Counted from the stretch's first letter, positions 45,645 to 57,824 are shown. The stretch: 64,000 bases of DNA from Vandiemenella viatica (GCA_031002005.1 CM061919.1:178295121-178359120); one strand, 5' to 3'. Notes: a model not told the origin generated them from the letters alone. Program-made: numbers and translations.

Positions 45645-48600
45645 CAAATAAAAACGATATGAAATCGTGTTTGCGCATTCCCGTTCTCTTCGACTTCGTT
45701 GCGTTTACCATGGACAATGCTGCTCCTTTATATCAATTCTCGCACTAATATCGACTGGTAAGGTTTCTGTTTCTTTCTTTACTAAGTTTACGACGTGAAG
45801 TGTTACTCTTTACTTATAGATGTCTCTGATAGTGATGTAATAGTTGTTGGTATTGTGGATGAGGGAGGTAAGGGGAAAACCCGATAATAAACCACCAACG
45901 CCTACTCTTCCGGAAGAAGCCATAAATATCGCGTACAGGCCTTTTCGAAGTAATAATCACTATCAACGATGTCATCCTAGCTCACTTATATGCTTTGCAA
46001 TCCGGAATAATTATTCGTCCAGTCAAATAGTACAGCTTCAGCACATGTAAGTCCCAAAACCATTATACAGTGTATCTAGGAACCTCTACCAGGGACAAAG
46101 CGCGCTTCAGCTCACCTCGTTAAAAGAAAATAATCACTTAATGAAACATATACTAGGGTGACTATTGTCATTGAACACATCGGAAACAATACCTCACAGA
46201 GACTTGATTTTTACAAATACATAACATTAAAAAAACGTTCTACAAATCTCCAATGCACGGAACCACACTGCTTGGTGGTTCACATTAATTATTGGTGTAA
46301 TACTGTTAAGACTAGTGCAACTCTCGCCTCCCACATAGCTGCTAGGCCTTTGACCGCGTAACAAACACTCCCTCACTTAACACATTGAAAGCCATCATCT
46401 CTCTCTTTGTCCATATGACAGTCGCAGCGTGCCGCAAGCAACACAGTGTAGCCAGGCCATATATCTTCATACCACCACCTTTAATATTGAGCAGGGGTTT
46501 GACGAACTAGTACACACGTGAAACTTCTCATTACATTGATACGAAAATTATAATGTTTCTTTTCTTATTCTTCACTTCAGGTATTAGGCACTAACGCCTG
46601 TTTCAACTTCATTTTTTACTTTTACGCCATCTCTTTGTAGGTCTAATCAACGTCTCTGCGTCCCTCATCCATTCTTTACCCTTTCGTTACATTGTATATA
46701 CACGTCCTTCCCGAGTTTATTCATTTCTTGTACGGTATTGTTGACTGCAATATTATAATATGTACAAACAAAAATTAATTACAATGAATTCCTCATAGGT
46801 AATACAACTTGAAACTCTTTGTTCTTAAATAACACTCTATATCGATGTTGCTGAGAGGTCTCGAATTTAAATCAGATCTTTGGTATACCATCGAGAGATA
46901 ATCGCACATCATAAACTCTCCTACCCTTCTAGCCAAGTAGTGGTTATGTAACATTACTACCAACCCCGGAATTCGTACTGGCTAACCGCTCGCTGTCCAT
47001 CAGAAACAGTGACGGAAAATAATAGTAAACATAAGCTGAAGAAAACTTCCATAAAGGCAAAAATCATTTCGTAACAAATACTGTCTTAGGATTAAAGAAG
47101 CACTTCTGTAGCATAGAGGTCTATGGAAAGTTAGCATTGACGATGAGCCAAGCAGAAGAAGATAATAATAAAAAAATTAGTGTCATTGAACGGCGTTGGA
47201 AACTGATTTACCGATATTTATTAAATTAATTGGTACCATTAATGATGGGCGAAAGAAGGAGTTTAAGGAAGAATACAAAAATTAAGATTTTTTTTAAAAT
47301 ACGTCACAATTTGAGATGTACGTGATTCATTAAATTTTACCAAAAGGTACAGTGGAAGGTATGATATTTGGAGTAATATAACATGAAGAAAATATTTAGA
47401 GACGAAATCGGTAATTGCTGCACGAATACTAACACAGAGTAGGAAAAATGGAGAATTGGAACAGATTACGCGAGACGCTTCCAGCACAAAGAGATGCCCA
47501 CTTGTTTGATAATAAAACCACAAAACACTTCAACTTCTGAATGTATTGCGATATAGAGCAAATAACTTAGTCATAAACGTTACATGCTCAACGACGAAGT
47601 TGAACTGGTAGCCTATCACAACAGGATATTGCTATAGGTTAAAGACGTGATGCGCCATTGCTTATTGCACAGAGGAGAATAAAATTTTATGCACTAATCC
47701 ACAAAAAAGGGAGACGTAATAAAATTTTATGAAGCGTCAAGTCTGATCATCCAACTACAGACTATAAAAAGTATATTTCATAATCTTAACAGCAGTAAAC
47801 GTAATAACAGTTTGTAATTTAATTTAATCAGTACGCGATTTTTATGTAACTAAAGAATACAGAAGGTACTCTAAGACTTAAGCAGGAATAGAAAAAGGTT
47901 TATAATGTTGCTAAATAATTCGCATGCATTCTTAATAAAGAAAACAGTCATAGAAGACCTTTTAAGAATATTTTTGTTTTAGTGTCTCTAAATAACAACC
48001 AACTAGATCTTCTTTATTAAAATAAGGTGTTGTTTATTAAAAAGTAATCTTTTTATAACAATTTTGAATGATAAAAAAATTTTATTAATATGATGTTTTC
48101 AAGAAAATAAGTACAATGAATGAATGTGAGTAATTCCAAAGTAAAAAATGTGATAAATCAATCACATGATGCGATTCATCTCAAGTATATACATAAAAGA
48201 GAATAATCCAGTATAAGATACGTGAGTGCGAATTGATGTACCGATTTCAGTTGGTTTTATCCTTAGACACAACTACATTAGATTAAAATCACGCTCATAT
48301 AAATTCCAGTAGTTTACATCACGACTTAATACCTAAGGTGGCAATTAGCCTACGTTAATTTTACAAATAAAATTCTTTTGTACTGACTTCACTTCACAGA
48401 AACAATGTAAATGTAACTCGTTGCAGGAGCACGCTGAATGAGGCAGATGTAGTGGGTGAAATTGCTAGTTGTAACACAGTAAGTGTAGAGGCACAATTAC
48501 TTAAAAAAAAGAATATGTATTATCTTCTACAGCTGCACAACCTCTGATGTTTTTGACTCTACGTATGTGCATGGATACGTCACATAAATTTATTTTCAGA

Positions 48601-48655
48601 AAAATTCCCGGTGCTCTAAATGGACTTGAGAAATAAAAACGCCATTACATGATTG
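45645..48655. other. AT-rich non-coding stretch
   Basis: No gene or known repeat recognised. Frames of up to 86 codons show no motif. Confidence 0.5.
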
Positions 48656-48870
48656 CCAAGTATACTGGATAAGCTGTGAAGCCTTGGCCTCGCATTTGGG
48701 AGTACGCATATTCGGGTCATCTAGAATTCAATTTTCCATCGTTTACCCAAATCACTTCAGCCGAATGACGTGACGATTCCTTCATAAAGCGATGGTCGGA
48801 TTCTAGACACAGATCTTTGACGCCCCTAATGACCTCGACAACGACAAAGTGTAAAGCTGAAAGGAAAAAA
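48656..48870 (+). mobile_element. SINE family A copy, diverged
   Basis: TTGGCCTCGCATTTGGGAG, a degenerate B box (TTCGGGTCATC), CCATCGTTTACCCAAATCAC, CCTTCATAAAGCGATGG and CCCCTAATGACCTCGAC follow family A order. An A-rich tail follows at about 48863-48885. Confidence 0.75.
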
Positions 48871-48885
48871 AGAAAACAACAATAA

Positions 48886-49960
48886 TAATGATTCGAACAC
48901 AAAAATCATGTAAATTAAAAACTAACACTTTCCACCTTGTGCTGAAGCCATACTTATAAACTGAATTAGTGCTGATACAGCGAATTAACAAATTAAAAGA
49001 AATAACAGTCAATAACGATTGAAGCAAGTAAAGAATGAGATAAAATAAAAAAGAAATACTATTCTGAAAATACCAACACCAAAGTACAAGAATGGAAAAC
49101 AGGAAAGAAAGAGCAACATAGTAACAAGGGAGTAAAATGAAAAAAATAACTGATACAATAAAAAAAAGAAGTCTTATGCTCATATCAAAATAATTGTTAC
49201 AAAAATAAATTAACAAAAAGATTGTTTGACTTCCTTGATTTAAAAAAGGTCAAAAAGTCATAAAGGATCTAACAGAACTGAAAACAACGCAAGATATATT
49301 AATAGATAAAAACGTTTATCGAGCGAAAAAAATAAATAGGTATTCTAGGAAATAATAAACAAGAGGTCGGGAATTGTGGGGTCAGGAGGAATATCAGAAG
49401 TGACAGGCATAATTATCAACTACTAGAAATGAGAAAGAATAAACTTGTAATACTTCGATTTACGGGGACCATATGTGGTCAAAATAGGATAAAGTACTCT
49501 CTGACAAGGGTGCAGTTTAAACTTGACTAAATGTAGCAGAAAAACAAATAAAATAGGTGTACTGGTTGGGTAAGAGATAAAGAGCATATAATGAGACTTC
49601 GTACGCGTGGACTTAGAATTGGATATAATCTACATTTATACTATTTAACAACTTATATCTAGACATGAAATTCATGAACAGATCATACACAAATTGACTG
49701 CGAGAGAAAGAAAGCCGGAGCAACCGATATAACCTTACAGAGACTTAAACACGCTATTCACCTGTCTTTCACCGTTCGGCTAGTTTCCAAATTTCATGAC
49801 AAAATATGTTATTTATCACAGAAAAATTCATTCTATATCATCCATAATGATACACAGTATTTTCTTGTGATATTTCATCAAGATCGGTTTAGTCGTGAAA
49901 AATTTTCAAAGAGAGAGGACAGAATTACTTTTGCGTTTATAATATTAGTGTAGACACCTA
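48886..49960. other. AT-rich non-coding stretch
   Basis: Purine-rich on the + strand. A 137-codon minus-strand frame (48803-49216) is Phe/Ile/Leu-rich because of poly-purine composition and is not a credible protein. Confidence 0.5.
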
Positions 49961-50228
49961 GCAGGGGTAGGGTACCGACAAGTAGACGTTGCGGCACCTG
50001 TGTGGAAGCCTTGTTAGCGCTCCTCCGATCGATGGTGTTGGCCTCTAGACCAGCTGACGGCCGTGTAGTGAGGTGACCGCTGTTTTTGCCAGCACTGTAC
50101 GGCGCTTGCGCCCCCACCGGCCGGCGTGGGCGTCGCGGCGGCCGGGGGCGGCGACGGCGGTGGCAGTGCCTCGCGCGTCGTGACGACAAGCGTCCGCAAC
50201 GGCAAGTAGTGTAGTGGAGACAGTCAGC
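49960..50228 (+). promoter_or_regulatory. GC/CpG-rich 5' region of a candidate gene
   Basis: Composition changes from AT-rich to strongly GC-rich and CpG-dense (peak about 50095-50200, with GGCCGG and GCGGCGG runs) immediately before the candidate start codon at 50229. This is the most promoter-like segment in the window. No TATA box is visible. Frames on the minus strand (up to 103 codons) overlap in three registers and look like composition artefacts. Confidence 0.5.
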
Positions 50229-50277
50229 ATGTGTTGCGACCTACTGCTGCTGTTGCTGGCAGCAACCACTGTGCACG
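50229..50277 (+). CDS. Candidate first coding exon with signal peptide
   Basis: The ATG at 50229 has A at -3 and is the first in-frame ATG after TGA at 50181-50183. It encodes MCCDLLLLLLAATTVH, a short polar start, six leucines and a small-residue region: a classic secretory signal peptide core. After one further base the sequence is GTGAGT (50278-50283), giving G|GTGAGT, a consensus donor in phase 1, a common phase for introns after signal peptides. The 5' GC-rich island supports a transcription start nearby. The product would be secreted or a type I membrane protein. The second exon was not found in the remaining 13.7 kb, which is plausible given long introns. Confidence is moderate because the exon is only 49 bp. 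Confidence 0.55.
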
Positions 50278-50327
50278 GTGAGTCCCCAACTACTTGTCGC
50301 TCCTCGAGTGTATGATTGAATCACTGA

Positions 50328-50590
50328 GTGGTCTAGTGGCTCAATGGTTAAGGCGTCTTGCTTGATATACAAAGATCCCTGGTTCAAATCCCGGAGTAAT
50401 TGACATTTAATCCAACCATCTCCTCTGACACAGCTTCTTGGGTAAGCCAAAACGATGGTTCGGATTCAATGTTAAACCCGTAGGTCCCCTATAGCCAATA
50501 GTATTGTTGAGTTAGGTTAAGGCTGCTACGACAGTGGCTGATTGCGCAGGCAGTAAAAACCCTATCACAGGTCATCGCGACCACTCGAGT
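50328..50590 (+). mobile_element. SINE family B copy, in the presumed first intron
   Basis: The head has GTGGCTCAATGGTTAAGGCG and B box GGTTCAAATCCCG (about 50382-50394). The body has CTCTGACACAGCTT, GATTCAATGTTAAACCCGTAGG and CAGTAAAAACCCTATCAC near the end. It begins about 50 bp after the proposed splice donor. Confidence 0.87.
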
Positions 50591-52203
50591 CTTTATCGTT
50601 ACTGAGTCAGTTCTGAGACCGATGGATGATTTATGAAGTATTAGGAGGCATTTGCTCTACGAACAATTAGAAGTTAATTAATAAATTTTTAATCGTGTAA
50701 AACAGATGAAACTGTTAAATTGCAGATCACGTAGGCAGAACGTTGTTCCTGCTCAACCTGATAATACTGTAGTATACTATGGCGTTTAACCCGAGTCTGA
50801 TCTTGAAGCCTTAGGAGCCATGTTTGATTTTCTTGCAGAGTTATGGCGGCAAGGGCCATTCTCCCATGTGTGTAAATGTTACTGTATGGGTGCAGAAGAG
50901 TGTTGTAAAGTGTATATGATATGACGGTGAAGGTAAGGAGAGGGTGAAATCAGGCATCATTCCATTCAGGTCTAGTCTTGACAAGGATGGGATGGAGGCC
51001 ACAGAATAAGTATCAACAAAGGCATATGTCGACATTCCATACGCACCGCGAAGAGGTTTGGGATTTAACCCAACTCGATCCGGTGATGATGAATCGTGCA
51101 CTATTACCCCTTCTAAGTCCCTAATTGTGAAACTTTTTCCACCACCTGGACTCGAACCACCTAACCTCCTGGTGAACGCCGGACTCCAACATAGTGTTTC
51201 AATTACGAATTTTGAGATTTTGCGGTTTGTAAAAACTCTGAACGACAAACATTATAGAACTACAGGCTTTGCTCACTAGCATTATTGTGGATTAGTTTAG
51301 CGATGTTGAGTAATCCATTAAAAATCCATATGTTCCTCCTATGATCAGATTGGAAAGAATGAAGGAGGTGAACTGTAACATCCAAATTTATCTTGTATGA
51401 GACGGTCACGTGGGGTTCACTGTCCAATCAGAATCCCTCCTGTTTGCATCCAATCAGAACTCTTATTAAATATTCACATTATTGTTGTCTTCCAGTGACG
51501 GAGGCTTTCATTATATCCTGCTGTAGACTCATTATGGGTATCATGTTCTTTTTAATACACCATGTTTGAACATTTGTTTTCTTTTAAGATGTGTTAGGTG
51601 ATCTTGTTATTTCCGAATTCGTGAGTACGTTCTTTAGCGTTCTCAGCTCCGGTTAACTAACTTCATGTTCAGTACAGAATATCTTTATTAATACAGAGAA
51701 TATAAGGCACTATGGTCTGAAAGTTAAAGTCTACTACGATGCGGTAGCTGATGAAACAAACTTTCTTCGCTGAAACAATATCTTCTTTTTTATTTTCATT
51801 GATATTGCCTAGAAACTAATTTCACCGTGCACATAATAGGAGTAATTTTAATTCTTAAATCGTAATCGATGAAATATTATTACTTTTAAATTATTAGAAT
51901 CATTCAGCGTAGTATGAATTAAAATCTTTTGCTAATGAAGAAACTAAACTGTATTAAAAGCATTTAGATTGTCAAGAAATCAAAATGAAATTATCATTAA
52001 TTCCTTTAAAAGAATTATTTTCTTACGCTGTAGATTATAGTTAGTTAAACTAACTGCATAACGCAAAATATCACAGCTATGCCATACGGTAAATAAAACG
52101 GAAATGAAATTTGCTCCCTAGCTGGCTACATAAAACGTGTAAGGTACTTGTGACATAGCTCAACGTACCTGCTTTAAAGAGCAAATTAATCAGTAATATC
52201 AAT
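50591..52203. other. AT-rich non-coding stretch
   Basis: A 135-codon minus-strand frame at 50841-51248 overlaps what may be a degenerate tRNA-like repeat (GGACTCGAACCACC near 51149). No protein domain is recognised. Otherwise nothing is seen. Confidence 0.4.
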
Positions 52204-52216
52204 TACTACTAGTTCA

Positions 52217-52561
52217 TTTTTTTTGTTATTATTATTATTTTTTTTTTTTTTTTTTTTTTTTTTTTGTAACTGCTTTAAGTCTCTTTTTAACACCGAGGTC
52301 TTTAGAGACGGGAAAGGATGGGGGGCAAGGATGGGGACAAGGATGGGCGGCAAGGATGGGGGGCAAGGATGGGGGCAAGGATGGGGGCAAGGAATGGGAA
52401 GGAATTCGGCCATGGCCTTTTGAAGGAAGCATCCCGGCATTTGCCTGGAGTGATTTGGGGAAACCATGGAAAACCCAAATCTGGATGCCCGGACGGGGAT
52501 TCGAACCGCCGTCCTCCCGAATGCGAGGTGAGAACGCTAACCGTTACACCACCCGGCTCGG
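52217..52561 (-). mobile_element. SINE family A, best-preserved copy with perfect target-site duplication
   Basis: Flanked by an identical 13-bp duplication TACTACTAGTTCA (52204-52216 and 52562-52574). On the minus strand it begins CCGAGCCGGGTGGTGTAACG and has a perfect B box GGTTCGAATCCCC (complement at 52498-52510), the usual body and an A-rich tail (T-run at 52238-52265 plus TTATTATTATT). At 52318-52393 a GGGGCAAGGATG-type unit is repeated about six times, an expansion absent from other copies. The perfect duplication and long tail suggest the youngest insertion in the window. Confidence 0.96.
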
Positions 52562-52574
52562 TACTACTAGTTCA

Positions 52575-53282
52575 GATTCCTTATGCGATCCCTGTACGAT
52601 TGATCAATAATTGACAGATATCAATTCCGGCTTTGACGGATACTACCTCCACCTACATATAATATCCGGAGAGAAGATAACACGGGTTTCTTTGATCTTC
52701 TCGAGCAGCAATTAGGAAGTCAAAGTGGTGGTAACTTAATAAGGTTTTACTCTCTTATTGCTCATAATAATTAAGAGCTGTGATGAGAATTAACCTCAAA
52801 GTTATAGACACTTTTGATGTTTGATACATGAACGGTAACTAATCTACGTGCAGCACTACTGAATATTGAATAAAACCGAATACTGACTTTAATTGCTCTT
52901 TAAATTAAAGTACACGTTGCTTCGTGGAAACGAAAGCTGTTCATTACGTAAATATCCATTCCTGTAACTATCTTTCAGAAACAAATATCTTTATTTTTTT
53001 TTTCGGGAGTTTGTGTGTAGCAATTACTCAAGGCTATACTAGATTAAAATCGATATGGAAGAATTGAAGTGTAAACTCCTATTTTAGTTGCTTAGGTAAA
53101 AGAGTAACTTCAGTGCTACTAATAATTTATTTGCAAAATTGCTTAACTTTACTACTAATAGCCAACAGCGAGTGACAGACGAAATTCATAGAAGAAACAA
53201 ACAAGCTTTAAAAATGAGCAGCTTCTACTGCATTTCTCAAACTTATTATTTGTTTTAGTTCTCAGTAGTATTCCATACAGAT
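52575..53282. other. AT-rich non-coding stretch
   Basis: Nothing recognised. Confidence 0.5.
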
Positions 53283-53545
53283 CGATCTGATAGCTCAGTG
53301 ATTAAGGCGTCTGACTGGAGATGGAAAGGTCACCGGTTCGATTCTCTGTATCAGTAGGGATTTTCAGTGGTCCTTAACCCAACATTCACCTCTGGCGCAC
53401 TAGCTGTGCAATGTGAAGTTCGCCAGAACGCTTCTGTTGTTCGGATTCTACTTTAAACGACTGGTCCCCTTTACCACTGCAAATCGAAACCCTATCAATC
53501 AGCGGCTGAACCCTCCCTTCCAATAAAGCTGATCATTATTATTAC
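53283..53545 (+). mobile_element. SINE family B copy
   Basis: The tRNA-like head GATAGCTCAGTGATTAAGGC, with B box GGTTCGATTCTCT at about 53335, is followed by CCTTAACCCAACATTCACCTC and TGTGAAGTTCGCCAGAACGC. The tail is shorter and diverged, ending near the ATTATTATTA at about 53535. Confidence 0.82.
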
Positions 53546-54210
53546 TGGGGTAAAACCCGTTGAACGGGCATCGTGGGTGGCTACTGACAAATTTTTATTG
53601 TGCATACCGGTTACCACCTCATAAGTTATGATTTTAAAAAAAACCTTTCTGCATAGTAAAATTCCATTCTGCCTTTTGTTTTTCGCTTCTTCTTCTACCA
53701 CGGGCAACAATTATTGAAGAAAACTCGCTGCGAGACATGGAAGGGGAAAACTAACTCGGAATGCAAAATTCAAGAAGTTTCTCTTTCCAAATTACTTCTT
53801 TTGATGGATAAAGTATTTCCAGCTGCTTAAGCACCTTAACTGCAAATCTCACCATCTCTTGAAAATCTGTGTTTACCTTCAGTTCCCTGCTTAGATGTTC
53901 AGTTATCATGACTGCCTCTTCGTAGACTTCTAAAGTACAGCAAGTAGTCAACTGATGGGCGAGGTTTTCTTTGTGTTCCGAACATCTCAGGGTCTAATCA
54001 AGCCTAAGGTATACATAAGTTTAATAGTACGTTGTTTTGTTCTTACTGATTACGTGTATGATCCTAGATACAATTGCTTCAGAAAACACTTTCAGCTAAC
54101 TGAACGGCTGGTTTTACAGACATTTATGTAGCTACTTGTATGTAATTTTCTGTATACTTCTCTCATATGACATTAAAACTGAGCTTCGAGTAGCCACCAT
54201 GTTACTATAC
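53546..54210. other. Unassigned stretch
   Basis: Minus-strand frames at 53495-53710 and 53751-53951 show no recognised domain. Otherwise AT-rich. Confidence 0.4.
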
Positions 54211-54420
54211 CCTGTTCACTCCTACTGGTGGCTCAAGGTTATTTTCCCCTGATTCTTCCCCTCCTCACACCACCATTCCTTCCCTTTCTACTTCTCCGAA
54301 CTGACGACTACGTTCAGGTAAGCATGTGGTAAATTTCACAATAGCATACAGGGGTAAGGGCAGCAGATAGACCTTGAGTCACCTCTGTTAACTGTAAGGA
54401 TGGGAGAACTGTGTGGTACA
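54211..54420 (+). repeat. Repeat family D copy 2
   Basis: Starts CCTGTTCACTCCTACTGGTGG and ends CACCTCTGTTAACTG, with a GTGGTAAATTT block and a GGGTAAGGGCAGCAGA block between. Same end blocks as 6145-6345 (inverted) and 58845-58998. Confidence 0.6.
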
Positions 54421-55035
54421 CAGTGGTCCCAGAAACGAATTTCGCCCTCACTAGAAATTTTCAAAGGTTCTTAACCAGTGCTATTACAATACCTCTGTAA
54501 AGAACATTACAACGTTGTTGCATTCTGTATTGAACGTTATCTACTATAATTACGGAATCAGACTTATTTTGGTTTATGCAGCTATGGGAGAGGTGGATTG
54601 CGCAGCTGGTGAGGGACTTTACCGCAAAATCACTGTTACCTCACCGAGACACACACATACACACTCCTGCCTCATACTTAATTCTTTTTGATATGATTTA
54701 ACTTTTGATATTACATTATGTTATTCCTTTCTTCCAAAAAAATAATTAGCAAATCGTACTATAGTTACGTCCAAAAATGTGACTAGTCATTATATGTCAT
54801 TTGAGAGATTTTTCAAATCATATACTTTTCAGAAACGTGTACTCATCTGCTTCATTATCTCATTTGATTTTCAATATGCTTATTAATGTGCTGTTTTTAA
54901 CAATTATTATAATAAATACTGAACTTAAATGTTTTGTGAATACATAGTTTGAAACGAAATATCATTTCCTTGACTGTTTAATTGAGTATCCAGCAACTAA
55001 TGTCTTCGTATTAACAAAAATAACTTAGTCAACAA
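54421..55035. other. AT-rich non-coding stretch
   Basis: Nothing recognised. Confidence 0.5.
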
Positions 55036-55290
55036 CCCGAGGGCTGGTTGATTCCTTCCGATGGAGGTATGCTAATCCATTGTGTAAAAGATGGGTCGGC
55101 CAGTTCCTTTCCTCTGGGACCAACACTTTATAACTCGGAATCCGAACCATGGTACATTCTGGCACAGCAAATACGATCAAACACAACTCTCAAAAATTCT
55201 TAGTCTCCCAGGAATTGAACCCTGGACCAGATCCCGAACTATTGAAAGCAAACGCTCGAATCACGGAGCTACCAGACCGCACGTCTTCGT
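55036..55290 (-). mobile_element. SINE family B long-variant copy
   Basis: The distal extension (GGGCTGGTTGATTCCTTCCG, GGTATGCTAATCC, GGCCAGTTCCTTTCCTC) matches 3965-4255. The tRNA-like head complement with GGAATTGAACCC (about 55211) and GAGCTACCAGACC is at the right end. The middle differs from the short variant. Confidence 0.7.
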
Positions 55291-55542
55291 ATAACCTATA
55301 ACGTTTATCGATATTTTGTTTCAGAATTGATGCTGGTAGCCATCAATTTTGTGTCAAATAAACTGTGCGCGAGTGCTGTTAAAGCTATCATTTTATGGTT
55401 AAATTTTAGTCATTCAAACGTCAGGAACTGTGAAATGAAGTAACTGCTGTTTAATATGTTTAAATTCTGCATAGTAAATTCCGATTATAGAACAGAACGT
55501 GTAGGACGATGTGGTATATCCATTTCTGTTCTGTATTCTGAA
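55291..55542. other. AT-rich non-coding stretch
   Basis: Nothing recognised. Confidence 0.5.
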
Positions 55543-55772
55543 ACCAAGCGAGTTAGGTGAATGGTAACGCTCAGGCCTCGCATTCGTATGTTTAGTCGCC
55601 GTTCGGTCAACTAGTTTTCGGTTTTCCATGGTTTCCCGAAATTACAACAGGTGAGTACCGTAAAGGTTACTTCATAAGTCCAAGGCTGAAATCCTGCTAC
55701 TTCCTTGCCCCAAGTCCATTCTTGCCTCTAATTACATTGACGCTGACGACGCGTAAAGCTATACAGGAAAAA
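55543..55772 (+). mobile_element. SINE family A copy, diverged
   Basis: ACCAAGCGAGTTAGGTGAATGG head, CAGGCCTCGCATTCG, TTTTCCATGGTTTCCCGAAAT, then GACGCTGACGACGCGTAAAGC at the 3' block and an A-run tail. The B box is largely lost. Confidence 0.75.
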
Positions 55773-56169
55773 AATGTATGCTGAATTTTTGGGGAGCCGA
55801 AACACCAAGGAAAATATCAGGAACTATATTACGAAGATATTAATGTACTATATTTCAGGTGATAAGTTCTGGAATTAATATGTAAAGCCATGTTTGTGTT
55901 CAGTTAATGGCACGGGTGTAATACAGCTATCGATCTGCCAGTAAAAACAATTAATGACTTATGGAGTAAATATTTTTAGTAACATTGTTTTCTTCTGTTG
56001 CCATTATTGCGCCCTTTCCAAAATCTATGCATGAAAATGCTTTTGTGTAAATATTAGTAATGGAAGAAAGAGCTCAGCATAGTGGAAATATAATGTCCCA
56101 ACACTCATCTTGAACTTAGGCTATCATTTTGCTTAAAAGTGCTGGTTCTGGACACTCTCCTTAATGAAA

Positions 56170-56262
56170 ACAATTACTCAGATTGCACTACTGCTGGCAG
56201 AGGCAGAAACAACTACAGCAGAGAAGAGATGCTTTTTCGTTTTGAAGGAAAATAATCCACGC
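56170..56262 (+). pseudogene. Possible hAT transposase C-terminal dimerisation-domain remnant
   Basis: One frame reads TITQIALLLAEAETTTAEKR, then CFFVLKENN, resembling the hAT dimerisation motif (L--LA--...T-P-T-A--ER-FS-LK-IK). The remaining sequence is broken by stops. Short and diverged, so tentative. Confidence 0.4.
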
Positions 56263-57184
56263 TGACACTGAAAATGGTCTGGTGCGCGGTCTCCTAATTT
56301 CAGACACACATCGCTCCCCAAGCAACAAATATCATTTGTCTGATAACATTTATATGAAGAAAGGCTTCGCTGGTTCAGACCATCTCACAAAATCCATCGT
56401 CAAGTAAATATCAAACTTTTAGAGAAACAAATATTGAAGTTTATATTTACAATGAATCATGCAATGTACACTGTAAAGGTGAAATAAAGAAACTAATAAA
56501 AACTCGCCTACAGTAGATTTATTGGTTGAACTGATGGTCACCTGCACCCACAGCCAGCCGTGACTTTTTGTTCTTGCTTGACACATTTAATCTATACTTC
56601 CAAATGAATAATCTCTAATGTCTCCGTCATTCTCGTAGAACAAGAATTTCAGCAAATTAAACGGACTAAAACTTTTTTTTTCAGTATCATTTTCAATATA
56701 AATAAGTAAACGTCCGTGCGAAAATTTTGCGATAAAATATGATGAATAGTGTGGTTGGTGATTTGTAATAAGATGAAAGGAGAGCCGCCTCATCTGTAGC
56801 AATTGTTTATTTGTTTAGTGTCATACTTACATTTTACGAAGCAATTAGAAAAAACTTTTGGACGCATAAAAGATACGTATAACAAACTGTCACTGGTCTT
56901 AACGGATTGCAACTAACCTGAACAGCAGCATTCATTTGTATTGCTGTGGTGATATGTGCTGCTGCTATCTAGCGGCTTGGCACTGAACTGTCTCATACGC
57001 GCGACCTTCATAATTATTACTTTTGCTCTTTGAGAGTTAAATTCCGCAAAAATTCTGTCTTAACTTACGACATTGCTCCAGTGGAGACTTTAATCTTTAA
57101 AATACTACCACATTTCTCGATGTTGTGGAATTAATGATACTTTGCCCTTTTAGGGTATAATTCGAGAAAATTCCTTTCTTAAAA
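56263..57184. other. AT-rich non-coding stretch
   Basis: Nothing else recognised. Confidence 0.45.
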
Positions 57185-57186
57185 TA

Positions 57187-57824
57187 CAGGGTGTCCAGAA
57201 AAGGACTCCCTGATTTCAAAATTAAATATCTCGAAAACAAAGATCGATAGAGGAATGCAGTAAACGGTATGTTTATCGTGACAGCTGTAAGAAGTGTATA
57301 CAGCAGTTTGAGTAATACTTCGGGAATCGAGTCATTGCATTGGGATATCCCGAATTTACTGGTGCAGGCATGGATTGGCCTCCATATTCGCCGGATGTGA
57401 CTCCCTGTGACTTTTTTTTTTGTGGGGCACAGTGAAAGACATGGTCTACCCGAAGCATCCCGCCACGCTGGACGAGCTGGAATCGGCGATCTCTGCGGCA
57501 TGTGAATCCATTTCGGTCGAGACACTACGAAATGTGATGGCGAATTTCATTCTTCGTTTGCGCCACCTCTGTAGTGAACATTTTGAAAACATTGTGATGT
57601 GATTGTTTGCAAAGATTGTTTTCATACGATTATTTCACTTATGTATGCTGATATGAGCTTTACAGCGTACATCTGTTAGCAGCTTTTGTAACTATTATTT
57701 CACACTGCTGTATACACTTCTTACAGCTGTCACAATAAACATACCGTTTACTGCATTCCTCTATCGATCTTTGTTTTCGAGATATTTAATTTTGAAATCA
57801 GGGAGTCCTTTTCTGGACACCCTG
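57187..57824 (+). mobile_element. Internally deleted Tc1/mariner-type element with 120-bp inverted repeats
   Basis: Bounded by TA on both sides (57185-57186 and 57825-57826). The termini CAGGGTGTCCAGAAAAGG... form inverted repeats of 120 bp (57187-57306 and 57705-57824) with a single mismatch. Between them lies only the C-terminal transposase region: a PPYSPDVTPCDFF motif near 57380-57415, with a T-run shifting the frame, then GTVKDMVYPKHPATLDELES to the stop near 57601. The N-terminal and central catalytic parts are deleted, so it is non-autonomous. The near-identity of the arms implies a recent insertion or ongoing correction between the arms. Confidence 0.95.
57420..57602 (+). pseudogene. 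Transposase C-terminal fragment within the deleted element
   Basis: A 60-codon frame, MWGTVKDMVYPKHPATLDEL and following, ends SEHFENIVM. W-G-x-K-D-x-V-Y then a (T)-x-D-E-L helix is the usual sequence after the third catalytic residue in this Tc1/mariner group. The apparent start Met is internal to the original protein. Confidence 0.85.

Noticed and set aside
48803..49216. 137-codon hydrophobic minus-strand frame, superficially a membrane protein
   Set aside because: The Phe/Ile/Leu content follows from purine-rich + strand DNA. There is no pattern of discrete membrane helices and part of it overlaps a SINE.
49878..50269. Arg/Pro-rich minus-strand frames of 63-103 codons
   Set aside because: Composition artefacts of the CpG-rich region. 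The + strand signal-peptide exon with a splice donor explains this locus better.
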